Positions 1 through 6,079 of a stretch of DNA of 9,953 nt are shown here, piece after piece (within the stretch, counting starts at the first letter, position 1; the number at the start of each line of letters is the position of its first letter). The position numbers and the translations under genes are program-made. Origin of the DNA: Erythrobacter sp. (GTDB lineage Bacteria; Pseudomonadota; Alphaproteobacteria; Sphingomonadales; Sphingomonadaceae); NCBI GenBank assembly GCA_030731635.1, contig JANQTR010000239.1, forward strand, positions 1 through 9,953. The letters run 5' to 3'. The notes under the pieces are model-generated. The model was not told where the DNA came from. It did no database searches and was given only the letters and a program-made list of their open reading frames with translations.

Positions 1-193
1 TGAATTGCAGGTTTTCAAACTTCAGCCAGATATCCGCGCCGGTAATTTCCGACAGGGTGATCGAATGCATCATCGGGGTTTCGACCACCGCGCCGCGAAT
101 CCGCGCAGCGGCGGCACGAACATCGTCGAGGGTAAGGTCGGCCGGGCTGGCGGCGGCACCTTTGGGGCTGACTGATACGGGCTGTGTCGACAT
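1..193 (-). CDS. ilvA: Threonine ammonia-lyase (threonine dehydratase), N-terminal fragment
   Basis: This is the first 64 codons of a PLP-dependent threonine/serine dehydratase; the rest lies beyond the left edge. The translation starts MSTQPVSVSPKGAAASPADL and continues into DDVRAAAARIRGAVVETPM, then a substrate-side MHSITLSEITGADIWLK segment and the family hallmark KFENLQF. In the family, KFENLQ comes just before the (S/A)xKxRGA motif carrying the PLP lysine, which is not in the window. The enzyme deaminates threonine to 2-oxobutanoate, the first step of isoleucine synthesis, or serves catabolism. The biosynthetic and catabolic forms differ in the C-terminal part, which is missing, so the symbol is tentative. 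The ATG at 193 is the only nearby in-frame ATG; no Shine-Dalgarno sequence precedes it. The gene is divergent from the amidohydrolase gene at 343. Confidence 0.85.
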   Translation of the reverse strand, partial: MSTQPVSVSPKGAAASPADLTLDDVRAAAARIRGAVVETPMMHSITLSEITGADIWLKFENLQF

Positions 194-205
194 GATGCCG
201 CCGCG

Positions 206-211
206 ATTAGA
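206..211 (-). promoter_or_regulatory. Candidate -10 element of ilvA promoter
   Basis: On the minus strand this reads TCTAAT, one mismatch from the sigma-70 -10 consensus TATAAT. A possible -35 element, TTGCCC, lies about 15 nt upstream, which is short spacing. If used, transcription would start only about 5-6 nt before the ATG at 193, giving an almost leaderless mRNA. This agrees with the lack of a Shine-Dalgarno sequence but is not proof. Confidence 0.25.
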
Positions 212-273
212 GACTTGGCGACGTAAGGGCAATTGTTTGCGCGAATTGTGGCAAGTCATTTGTGCGCGTGAGG

Positions 274-297
274 GTGTTGGCAAGCGCGCGCCAACAC
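274..297. promoter_or_regulatory. Perfect 8+8 bp dyad in the divergent ilvA/amidohydrolase intergenic region
   Basis: The arms GTGTTGGC (274-281) and GCCAACAC (290-297) are perfectly complementary and are separated by the 8-nt spacer AAGCGCGC. The centre-to-centre arm distance is 16 bp. The dyad overlaps a weak plus-strand promoter candidate (TTGGCA at 277-282, GATAGT at 298-303). It could be an operator for a dimeric regulator of the amidohydrolase gene, or of both divergent genes; a transcript hairpin is the alternative. There is no T-tract after it, so a terminator is unlikely. No regulator gene lies next to it in the window. Confidence 0.4.
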
Positions 298-342
298 GAT
301 AGTCCCATCGCCTTACCCGCTTTTCCTGATCAAAGGATGACC

Positions 343-1995
343 ATGCGCCATTCCCTTTCTGCCGCCTTCGCCGCGACTTCGCTTTTCGCGCTTACAGCGC
401 CCGCGCTGGCCGATACGCTGATTGATAATGTCGATGGGGTGACCATTGATGATGCGGGCAAGGTGCTGCGCTTTACCGGTCTGATCTTCGATGAGGATGG
501 CAAGGTTACGCAGGTTTTGGCGCGCGGCGACAAGCGCCCACAGGTCGATTACCGGCTTGATGGCGAAGGCCAGGTGATGCTGCCCGGTATGATCGATGCG
601 CATGTCCATGTCGGGCAGATCGGCTTTGCCGCGCTCACGCTCGACCTGTCGGACACGAACAGCCTCGACGAAGCGCTCCAGAAAATCGCGCAATTCGCCG
701 CTGACAATCCGGGACGTCCGTGGATTCTCGGGCGTGGCTGGAATCAGGAGAAATGGGGCCTTGGCCGATTCCCCACCGCCGCTGAGCTTGACGCAGTCGT
801 CAATGACCGCCCCGTCCTGCTCGACCGGGCTGACGGCCATGCGTCCTGGGCCAACAGCCTTGCCATGAAACAGGCCGGTGTTACTGCCGCCGCCAAAGCC
901 CCCGCCGGTGGCCAGATCATCCGCGACGCAAAGGGTAACCCGACCGGGATCTTTGTCGATGCTGCCATCGCATTGGTGGGCAGCAGCGTCCCCGCCCCGC
1001 GCCCGGCGGATTACGACAGGGCGCTGGCGATGGCGCAGGACCGGCTGATCGCCAACGGCGTCACCGCGGTGGGCGACATGGCGATGGATATCCACGAATG
1101 GCATGCCTATCGCCGCGCCGCTGATCTGGGCCAGCTGCGCATTCGTGTGATGGCCTATGCCAATAGTCCCGAACTCATGGATTTGATTGGTGGGACTGGC
1201 CCGACGCCGTGGCTTTACGATGACCGCCTGCGTTTGAACGGGATCAAACTCTATGTCGACGGCGCGCTGGGATCGCGCGGGGCTGCGTTGAAAGAACCTT
1301 ATGCCGATGAACCGGGCACCAGCGGTCTTGCCCTGAGCACGCCTGCACAATTGCGCAATCTGATGAGCCGCGCCGCGATGGGCAACTTCCAGACGGCCAT
1401 CCACGCCATCGGCGATGCCGCCAATGCCGAAGTGCTGAGCGCGATCGAGGAGCTTTCCGACACCTACACCGGTGACCGGCGCTGGCGGATCGAGCACGCG
1501 CAGATCATCGATCCGGCGGATATCCCGCGGCTTGGCCAGCATGGCATCATCGCTTCGATGCAGCCGCTGCACCAGACATCGGACCGGACGATGGCCGAAG
1601 CGCGGCTGGGGCCGGACCGCCTTGATGGGGCCTATCCGTGGCGCAGCGTGTTGCAGGTTGGCGGGCGGCTGGCATTCGGATCGGATGCACCGGTTGAACC
1701 GGCCGATCCGTTTGCAGGCATTGCTGCTGCGATCAGCCGCACCGATGCCAATGGTCAACCCTTTGGCGGGTGGTTCCCGCAGGAAACGGTAAGCCGCGAA
1801 CAGGCGCTGGCCGGGTACACATCGGACGCCGCCTTTGCCGGGTTTGCCGAGGGCCGGTTCGGACGGTTGATCCCGGGTGAGCGCGCCGATTTCCTGCTGG
1901 TCGACCGTGACCCGTTGATCGCTGCGCCGGACGCCATCCGGCGCACGCAGATCAATCAGGTGTGGATCGCAGGGGTGAAAGTGCGCGGCGAATAG
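343..1995 (+). CDS. Exported amidohydrolase, YtcJ-like (amidohydrolase family 3)
   Basis: A 550-residue metal-dependent hydrolase of the YtcJ / N-substituted formamide deformylase group. An N-terminal signal peptide is visible: basic MRH, hydrophobic AAFAATSLFALTAP, and an ALA cleavage site followed by DTL, so the mature enzyme should act in the periplasm. Metal-site motifs of the superfamily are present in order: HxH at H87/H89 (MIDAHVHVG), K302 in IKLYVDGALGSRGA, H354 in AIHAIGDAA, H385 in RIEHAQ, and D448 in FGSDAPVEP. The C-terminal strand region (RADFLLVDRDPL) is typical of cyclic amidohydrolases. The real substrate cannot be read from sequence; cleavage of a C-N bond in an amide, formamide or cyclic amide is the family expectation. 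I chose the ATG at 343 because AAAGGA (332-337) lies 5 nt before it; the ATG at 337 would overlap that site. It ends directly against the tatC stop codon. Confidence 0.9.
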   Translation: MRHSLSAAFAATSLFALTAPALADTLIDNVDGVTIDDAGKVLRFTGLIFDEDGKVTQVLARGDKRPQVDYRLDGEGQVMLPGMIDAHVHVGQIGFAALTLDLSDTNSLDEALQKIAQFAADNPGRPWILGRGWNQEKWGLGRFPTAAELDAVVNDRPVLLDRADGHASWANSLAMKQAGVTAAAKAPAGGQIIRDAKGNPTGIFVDAAIALVGSSVPAPRPADYDRALAMAQDRLIANGVTAVGDMAMDIHEWHAYRRAADLGQLRIRVMAYANSPELMDLIGGTGPTPWLYDDRLRLNGIKLYVDGALGSRGAALKEPYADEPGTSGLALSTPAQLRNLMSRAAMGNFQTAIHAIGDAANAEVLSAIEELSDTYTGDRRWRIEHAQIIDPADIPRLGQHGIIASMQPLHQTSDRTMAEARLGPDRLDGAYPWRSVLQVGGRLAFGSDAPVEPADPFAGIAAAISRTDANGQPFGGWFPQETVSREQALAGYTSDAAFAGFAEGRFGRLIPGERADFLLVDRDPLIAAPDAIRRTQINQVWIAGVKVRGE

Positions 1996-2805
1996 CTACT
2001 CCGCCGCCTGCTCCGATCCAGCCTGCTCCGCCGCGTCTGCCGCGCGTTCGGCTGCGATCTTTCTTTCCTGCAAACGCATCAGCACCAGCGATAGCTCGAA
2101 CAGCAAGATCAAAGGTATCGCCAGAACGATCATCGAGCCCGGATCAGGCGGGGTGACCACAGCGGAAAGCGCGAAAAGTGCGACGATCACATAGCGCCGC
2201 GCGCCTGCCATCTGGGTCCGTGTGATGATCCCGGCACGGTTCAGCAACAGCAACAACACCGGCAGCAGGAACGTCATACCGAAGGCGAGGATGAACTGCA
2301 TCACCAGGCTGAGATATTCGCCCGCGCTCGGCAGGGCCTGCACCTGCAATCCCCCCGCTTCCCCGCCAAAGCCGAGGAACCATTTGAACGCGGTCGGCAT
2401 CACCACGAAATAGGCCAAGCTTGCCCCGCCCATAAACAGCACCGGGGTGGCGATCAGGAACGGCAGGAACGCCTTCTTTTCGCGCGCATACAGTCCCGGT
2501 GCGATGAACGCCCACAGCTGATTGGCGATCACCGGAAAGCTGACCATGAAACCGGCAAACAGCGCCACTTTCATTTCGACAAAAAACACCTCTGGCAGCT
2601 TGGTAAAGATCAGCTGGCCTTCGCCATTCGGGAACGCCTGCTTCAACGGCCAGATCAGAAAGCCAAGGATTTCATCAGCGAAATAAAGGCACACCCCAAA
2701 CCCCACCGCCAGCGCCAACAGCGCGCGGATAATGCGGGTGCGCAGTTCGATCAGGTGATCGAGCAGCGGCGCGCGGCTTTCGTCGAGGTCTTCAACCTTG
2801 AACAT
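1996..2805 (-). CDS. tatC: Sec-independent (twin-arginine) translocase subunit TatC
   Basis: TatC (269 residues) is the polytopic inner-membrane core of the Tat system; with TatB it recognises twin-arginine signal peptides and supports export of folded proteins. About six membrane segments are visible, beginning near residues 25-44 and ending near 224-243. Compared with E. coli TatC, conserved residues are found at E20 (LIELR; E. coli E15), E109 (YAREKK; E103) and D221 (VTPPD; D211). The position matching E. coli E170 is leucine (L180 in FGMTFLLPV). The C-terminal tail (about 250-269) is rich in Ala, Glu and Gln. The ATG at 2805 is chosen because MFKVEDLDESRAPLLDHLIEL matches TatC N termini; it lies inside the end of tatB (14-nt overlap), with AAAGG upstream within tatB, indicating coupled translation. 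It is the last gene of the minus-strand block. Confidence 0.97.
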   Translation of the reverse strand: MFKVEDLDESRAPLLDHLIELRTRIIRALLALAVGFGVCLYFADEILGFLIWPLKQAFPNGEGQLIFTKLPEVFFVEMKVALFAGFMVSFPVIANQLWAFIAPGLYAREKKAFLPFLIATPVLFMGGASLAYFVVMPTAFKWFLGFGGEAGGLQVQALPSAGEYLSLVMQFILAFGMTFLLPVLLLLLNRAGIITRTQMAGARRYVIVALFALSAVVTPPDPGSMIVLAIPLILLFELSLVLMRLQERKIAAERAADAAEQAGSEQAAE

Positions 2806-3169
2806 GGTCGCCGCCTTTGGGAGCGGTTTCGGGGGTGGCTTCAGACGCTGCCTCGGGCGCAGATGCATCAACCGGAGGCGGGCCAGTCATAAGCGGCGCA
2901 TCGCTGGCGACTTTGGCCTCAGCATCAGTCAAAGCGGCGGAACGGCGCATGATTTCTTCGTTCTGCGCCTTCCACTTCTTTTCCATATCCTCCAGCTCGG
3001 CCTCGCGCACCATCGTGTCGATGCCGCTGCGGAATTGCGCGGAAATGCGCCGCACCTTGCCGATCCAGCGGCCCGCCACCCGCATGGCAAGCGGAAGGTC
3101 TTTCGGCCCGATCACCACGACCGCGACGATGATGATGACGAGCAGTTCTGCGGCGCCGATATCGAACAT
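2792..3169 (-). CDS. tatB: Twin-arginine translocase subunit TatB
   Basis: A 125-residue TatB. The N-terminal membrane helix MFDIGAAELLVIIIVAVVVI carries the TatB-typical Glu at position 8 and is followed by the GPKDLP hinge, an amphipathic helix (about 24-45), a charged helical region (AELEDMEKKWKAQNEE, roughly 56-71), and a disordered Pro/Ala/Glu-rich tail. GPK after the membrane helix, rather than the FGRGR of TatA, separates it from its neighbour. TatB binds TatC to form the signal-peptide receptor. The start at 3169 is fixed by homology. The best Shine-Dalgarno sequence, AAGGAG at 3189-3194, is unusually far away (19 nt), but a 5-bp hairpin fills most of the gap. The 3' end overlaps tatC by 14 nt; tatA ends 35 nt upstream. 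Confidence 0.95.
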   Translation of the reverse strand: MFDIGAAELLVIIIVAVVVIGPKDLPLAMRVAGRWIGKVRRISAQFRSGIDTMVREAELEDMEKKWKAQNEEIMRRSAALTDAEAKVASDAPLMTGPPPVDASAPEAASEATPETAPKGGDHVQG

Positions 3170-3175
3170 AGGGGT

Positions 3176-3195
3176 GCGGCCGCGCCGCCTCCTTC
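3176..3195 (-). promoter_or_regulatory. tatB Shine-Dalgarno with a hairpin between it and the start codon
   Basis: On the minus strand, GAAGGAGG occupies 3195-3188. Immediately after AAGGAG, GCGGC (3188-3184) can pair with GCCGC (3180-3176) around a GCG loop. Only six nucleotides (ACCCCT) then remain before the ATG at 3169. Linear spacing from AAGGAG to the ATG is 19 nt, too long for normal initiation; with the hairpin folded it becomes about 6 nt. Pairing and distances are seen directly; the effect on translation is inferred. Confidence 0.45.
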
Positions 3196-3204
3196 AGGCG
3201 AGAA

Positions 3205-3441
3205 TTACGCGCTGGTGGTGTCGGTCTTGTCAGCCGGGGTCGGGGTTTCGGTCGGAGCAGGGCCTGCCGCCGGCGGTTCGATCCGGGCTTTGGGCGTGAT
3301 ATCTTCGGCCTCGCTCATGCCCTTCTTGAAGCTGGAGATGCCTTTACCGAAATCGCCCATCATTTCCGAAATGCGTCCCCGCCCGAACAGGACGAGCACG
3401 ACCAGTGCGACGATGAGGATTTGCCAGATACCGACGTTCAT
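3205..3441 (-). CDS. tatA: Twin-arginine translocase subunit TatA
   Basis: A 78-residue TatA, the protein that multimerises into the Tat transport pathway. The layout is classic: a short membrane helix (GIWQILIVALVVLVLF, residues 4-19), the FGRGRI hinge at 19-24, and an amphipathic helix with the conserved MGDFGKGISSFKKGM segment, followed by a Pro/Thr/Ala-rich tail. FGRG and FGKGI-FKKG distinguish it from TatB. The start at 3441 is chosen because the membrane helix begins three residues later; upstream in-frame codons would add a charged, nonhydrophobic extension (RASHKRESQ) not seen in TatA. The Shine-Dalgarno sequence is weak (GAGAG about 9 nt upstream). It lies 96 nt after scpB, the largest gap in the block, so it may have its own promoter as well as read-through. 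Confidence 0.96.
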   Translation of the reverse strand: MNVGIWQILIVALVVLVLFGRGRISEMMGDFGKGISSFKKGMSEAEDITPKARIEPPAAGPAPTETPTPADKTDTTSA

Positions 3442-3471
3442 GATCTGAGACTCTCGTTTGTGTGAAGCCCT

Positions 3472-3477
3472 AATATA
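3472..3477 (-). promoter_or_regulatory. Candidate -10 element for an internal tatABC promoter
   Basis: In the 96-nt gap between scpB and tatA, the minus strand contains TATATT within CTCCTATATTAGGGC, an AT-rich island in GC-rich surroundings about 30 nt before the tatA start. It is close to TATAAT, but I see no convincing -35 hexamer 16-18 nt upstream. A transcript would start near 3464-3465. Confidence 0.3.
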
Positions 3478-3537
3478 GGAGCTTTGCAGCGCGGGCGCCA
3501 CCCGGCAGCGCGGAACGCCTTTAGCAGGGTAACGCGG

Positions 3538-4155
3538 CTACGCGCTATCGCCTTCTTCGCCCTCATCGTCGGGATCGAACCGCATCGCGTTCTCAAGCGC
3601 ATCGTCAACCGGATCGAGCAGCCCGGCGGCGCGCAATTCATCGATTCCCGGCAGATCGCGGCGGCTGGTGAGGCCGAAATGGTCAAGGAAGGTGGGCGTT
3701 GTAGCATAGATCACCGGGCGGCCCGGCACCTCGCGGCGGCCCGCCAGCCGGATCCAACCCGCCTCCAGCAGCACATCCAGCGTGCCTGCGCTGGTCTGCA
3801 CCCCGCGAATCGATTCGATTTCAGCACGGCTGACCGGTTCGTGATAGGCGATGATCGCCAGCACTTCGGTCGCCGCGCGGCTAAGCCTTCGCACCTGTTC
3901 TTTCTCACGCCGCAGCAGGTGGGCCAGATCAGACGCAGTTTCGAAATGCCAGCGCCCACCCCGCTCAACCAGATGTACCCCGCGCCGGAGGTAGTGCGAT
4001 TCGAGCGCGGTCAGGGCATCGCGTACCTCGCCCGGCGCAATCCCGCCGAGGTGAGCGGCCAGCGCATCAACCGTCAGCGGTTCTTCAGCGGCAAACAGCG
4101 TGGCTTCGACCGCGCGTTCCAGCGTGCCGGGTTCGCCCTCATGGCCCCCGCTCAT
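3538..4155 (-). CDS. scpB: Segregation and condensation protein ScpB
   Basis: ScpB (205 residues) forms two winged-helix domains, dimerises, and binds the kleisin ScpA to complete the SMC-ScpAB condensin that organises and segregates the chromosome. The first winged helix spans about residues 10-80 (LERAVEATLFAAEEPLTVDALAAHLG); the second begins near 92 with the family signature EVLAIIAYHEPVSRAEIESIRGV (98-119), followed by VLLEAGWIRLAGRREVPGRPVIYATTPTFLDHFGL and RDLPG. The tail (from about 191) is acidic, ending DPDDEGEEGDSA. The ATG at 4155 overlaps the scpA stop codon (ATGA), which argues for coupled translation and against the upstream in-frame start at 4344, whose extra residues are low-complexity antisense-like sequence. 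Length is normal for the family. Confidence 0.95.
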   Translation of the reverse strand: MSGGHEGEPGTLERAVEATLFAAEEPLTVDALAAHLGGIAPGEVRDALTALESHYLRRGVHLVERGGRWHFETASDLAHLLRREKEQVRRLSRAATEVLAIIAYHEPVSRAEIESIRGVQTSAGTLDVLLEAGWIRLAGRREVPGRPVIYATTPTFLDHFGLTSRRDLPGIDELRAAGLLDPVDDALENAMRFDPDDEGEEGDSA

Positions 4156-4955
4156 GCGCCAGGCCCTTGTGCCGCGCCTTCCTTCAGCCGCCGGACGCGC
4201 AAGGGGGCAAAGGCACCGTCCTGATCCAGTTCCGCCCGCCCGCGCTTCGCCAGTTCCAGCGCCGCGACAAAGCTTGACGCGAGCGCCGACCGCTTGAGTT
4301 CGGGTGAGGCGTGGGGCGGCAGAAAATCGCGGATTTCCATCCATTCCAGCGTCACGCCCAGCATCGCCGACACCCGTTCAAGCGCGCTGTCGAGCGTCAT
4401 CACCGGGCGATTGGCAACATGGTAGATCCGCGGCGCGGTGCGCGACTTCACCTGACCATAGGCCTGAATCACCGCAAAAATATCGCTGCGCCACACGGTC
4501 TTGCGGTCGGTGCGCAGGCCTTCGGGCGCGCCGCGCACAAACACATCGCGTCCGATCCGGTCACGCGCCATCAACCGCGCGGCAGCCTCACGCATTGCGC
4601 CCAGCCGTTGCAGCCGCAGTTGCAGGCGCAGCGCCAGTTCTTCGGGCGAAGGGTCTTCCTGCTCGGCCTTGGGCAGCAGCATCGCCGATTTGAGATAGGC
4701 CAGCCACGCAGCCATCACGAGGTAATCGGCGGCCAGTTCCAACCGCATCGCACCCGCACGCTCGATATAGGTCAGGTATTGATCAACCAGCGCGAGGATC
4801 GAAATCTGCCGCAAATCAACCTTTTGCCGCCGCGCCAGATCAAGCAGCAGGTCGAGCGGGCCTTCCCAGCCATCGAGTTCGAGGTACAGCGCATCGCTGT
4901 CCAACCGGGCCAGATCGCCCGGCGCAAACATCAGGGGCGCTTCATCCGCAGTCAT
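4152..4955 (-). CDS. scpA: Segregation and condensation protein ScpA (kleisin)
   Basis: ScpA (267 residues) is the kleisin that bridges the heads of the SMC dimer and recruits ScpB. The N-terminal SMC-binding domain is clear at about residues 24-95: LYLELDGWEGPLDLLLDLAR, then QKVDLRQISILALVDQYLTYI, and AADYLVMAAWLAYLKSAMLLP. A central region follows (EDPSPEELALRLQLRLQRLGAMREAAARL), and a C-terminal winged-helix part (roughly 205-255; SPELKRSALASSFVAALELAKRGRAELDQ) ends the protein. The ATG at 4955 overlaps the nagZ stop codon (ATGA) and the scpA stop overlaps the scpB start the same way, so all three genes are probably translated in a coupled series. A second in-frame ATG eight codons in is a less likely start. 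Confidence 0.95.
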   Translation of the reverse strand: MTADEAPLMFAPGDLARLDSDALYLELDGWEGPLDLLLDLARRQKVDLRQISILALVDQYLTYIERAGAMRLELAADYLVMAAWLAYLKSAMLLPKAEQEDPSPEELALRLQLRLQRLGAMREAAARLMARDRIGRDVFVRGAPEGLRTDRKTVWRSDIFAVIQAYGQVKSRTAPRIYHVANRPVMTLDSALERVSAMLGVTLEWMEIRDFLPPHASPELKRSALASSFVAALELAKRGRAELDQDGAFAPLRVRRLKEGAAQGPGA

Positions 4956-5998
4956 GCACCCGTTCCAATTGGCGTTCCAATTGGCGTTCCGGTCAGCGCC
5001 AGCAGCGCATCGCGTTTGGCCAGCATTTCGGCGTGTTCAGGCGCAATAGCGGCGGCGATCCGGGTGCCCGCCAAGGCCCGGTCAAGCCGCGTGGTGGTGG
5101 CATCAGACATTGCCGGAAGGTGTTCACAAATCCCCTCCATATCCGCCATTTTACCCCAGCAATTCAGGATGATGTCGCACCCTGCCGCATGGGCGCGCGC
5201 GGCGCGTTCAGGGATGCTGCCGCCCAGCGCTTCCATATCAATATCATCGGTCAACAGCAGGCCATCAAACCCGATGCGGCCGCGAATGATATCGGTGATG
5301 ATGGTGGGCGATAGCGTCGCCGGATTGTCGGCGTCCCACGCGGTAAACAGCAGGTGCCCGGTCATGCCGATCAACGCGTGATTCAGCGCCTTGAACGGGG
5401 CGAGATCGGATTCAAGCTCATCAGCCGAAGCGGTGACGGTCGGCATCGCCTTGTGGGTGTCGACATCGCTGCGGCCATGGCCCGGCATGTGCTTGATGCA
5501 CCCGGTCACACCGCCCGCTGCCAGCCCTTCGAGCAGCGCGCGGCCGATGGCGGCGACCTGCATCGGATCAGCGCCCAGCGCGCGGTCGCCGATCACGTCA
5601 TGCGCGCCCGGCATGCGCAGATCGAGCGGGGGGTGGTAATCGACCGTAATCCCCATCGCTGACAGTTCCAGCGCCATCGCGGTAGCGTTGGCCCGCGCCG
5701 CTTCAATCGCGCTGGAGGGAGCAATTTGATACAATTTATCAAACACTTCGCCGCAAGGATAAGGCGACCATAACGGCGGGCGCAGGCGGGCCACACGGCC
5801 GCCTTCCTGATCAATCGACACCAGCAAGCGGTCACGCCCGTGGATCGACCGCAGGTCATCGGTCAATGCGCGCAATTGCACCGGATCGACGCAATTGCGC
5901 CCGAACAGGATATAGCCTGCCGGATCAGCCGCGCGGAAAAACGCGCGTTCATCGGCTGTCAGGTGTGGGCCGCTCAGGCCGAAGATTGCCGGTGTCAT
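4952..5998 (-). CDS. nagZ: Beta-N-acetylhexosaminidase NagZ (GH3)
   Basis: A 348-residue single-domain family 3 glycoside hydrolase. NagZ is the cytoplasmic enzyme of peptidoglycan recycling that removes GlcNAc from 1,6-anhydro-MurNAc muropeptides; in some bacteria its products influence AmpC beta-lactamase induction. Visible signatures: GYILFGRN (28-35), SIDQEGGRVARL (61-72), KHMPGHGRSDVDTHKAMP (169-186) with the D180-x-H182 catalytic dyad, and LLTDDIDMEAL (248-258), which carries the nucleophilic aspartate. There is no signal peptide, as expected. The start at 5998 gives a typical N terminus (MTPAIFGLSGPHLTADE); no good Shine-Dalgarno sequence is visible. Oddities: an AT-rich palindrome at codons 86-92, and a 12-bp tandem repeat giving a GTPIGTPIGTGA C terminus that overlaps the scpA start. 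Confidence 0.96.
   Translation of the reverse strand: MTPAIFGLSGPHLTADERAFFRAADPAGYILFGRNCVDPVQLRALTDDLRSIHGRDRLLVSIDQEGGRVARLRPPLWSPYPCGEVFDKLYQIAPSSAIEAARANATAMALELSAMGITVDYHPPLDLRMPGAHDVIGDRALGADPMQVAAIGRALLEGLAAGGVTGCIKHMPGHGRSDVDTHKAMPTVTASADELESDLAPFKALNHALIGMTGHLLFTAWDADNPATLSPTIITDIIRGRIGFDGLLLTDDIDMEALGGSIPERAARAHAAGCDIILNCWGKMADMEGICEHLPAMSDATTTRLDRALAGTRIAAAIAPEHAEMLAKRDALLALTGTPIGTPIGTGA
4961..4990 (-). repeat. 12-bp tandem repeat at the 3' end of nagZ
   Basis: On the plus strand CGTTCCAATTGG occurs twice in direct succession (4961-4972 and 4973-4984), followed by CGTTCC at 4985-4990. The period is 12 bp, four codons, so copy-number change keeps the frame. It encodes the GTPI-GTPI-GT end of NagZ, 6 bp before the overlapping scpA start. 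Confidence 0.8.
5725..5743. other. AT-rich palindrome within nagZ
   Basis: TTTGATACAATTTATCAAA is a perfect inverted repeat with 7-bp arms (5725-5731 and 5737-5743) and a 5-nt spacer. It covers nagZ codons 86-92 (FDKLYQI), written with TTT, GAT, AAA, TTG, TAT, CAA and ATT, whereas the neighbouring genes strongly favour G/C at third positions. The arms resemble FNR-type half-sites (TTGAT/ATCAA), but the half-site spacing is 7 rather than 4 nt. Function unknown; it may be chance. Confidence 0.5.
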
Positions 5999-6079
5999 GC
6001 GTGCAAAATCGCACTCTGGCGGGGGTCTAGCAAGGGCAAGGGGGCATCAAGAGCGGGGAAAAACCCGCCAAGATCGCGC

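Noticed and set aside
231..249. Direct repeat AATTGT ... AATTGT in the ilvA/amidohydrolase intergenic region
   Set aside because: Only 6 bp with a 13-bp period; too short to separate from chance.
57..302. 81-codon plus-strand frame over the ilvA start and intergenic region
   Set aside because: It is antisense to the ilvA coding start and has Ser/Arg/Ala-rich shadow-frame composition with no similarity to known proteins that I can see.
313..1758. 481-codon open frame on the minus strand
   Set aside because: It is antisense to the amidohydrolase gene, whose motifs and signal peptide are clear. The translation is rich in Arg/Gly/Asp with no recognisable domain, as expected for shadow frames in GC-rich DNA.
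4156..4344. Longer scpB with 63 extra N-terminal residues
   Set aside because: The extension overlaps scpA and does not resemble ScpB. The ATGA overlap at 4152-4155 gives a start that matches family length.
4311..5381. 356-codon open frame on the plus strand across scpA and nagZ
   Set aside because: Antisense to two well-supported genes, low-complexity composition, no domain.
5726..5742. FNR box within nagZ (TTGAT ... ATCAA)
   Set aside because: The half-sites match, but the spacer is 7 nt instead of the required 4, and the site lies deep in a coding region.
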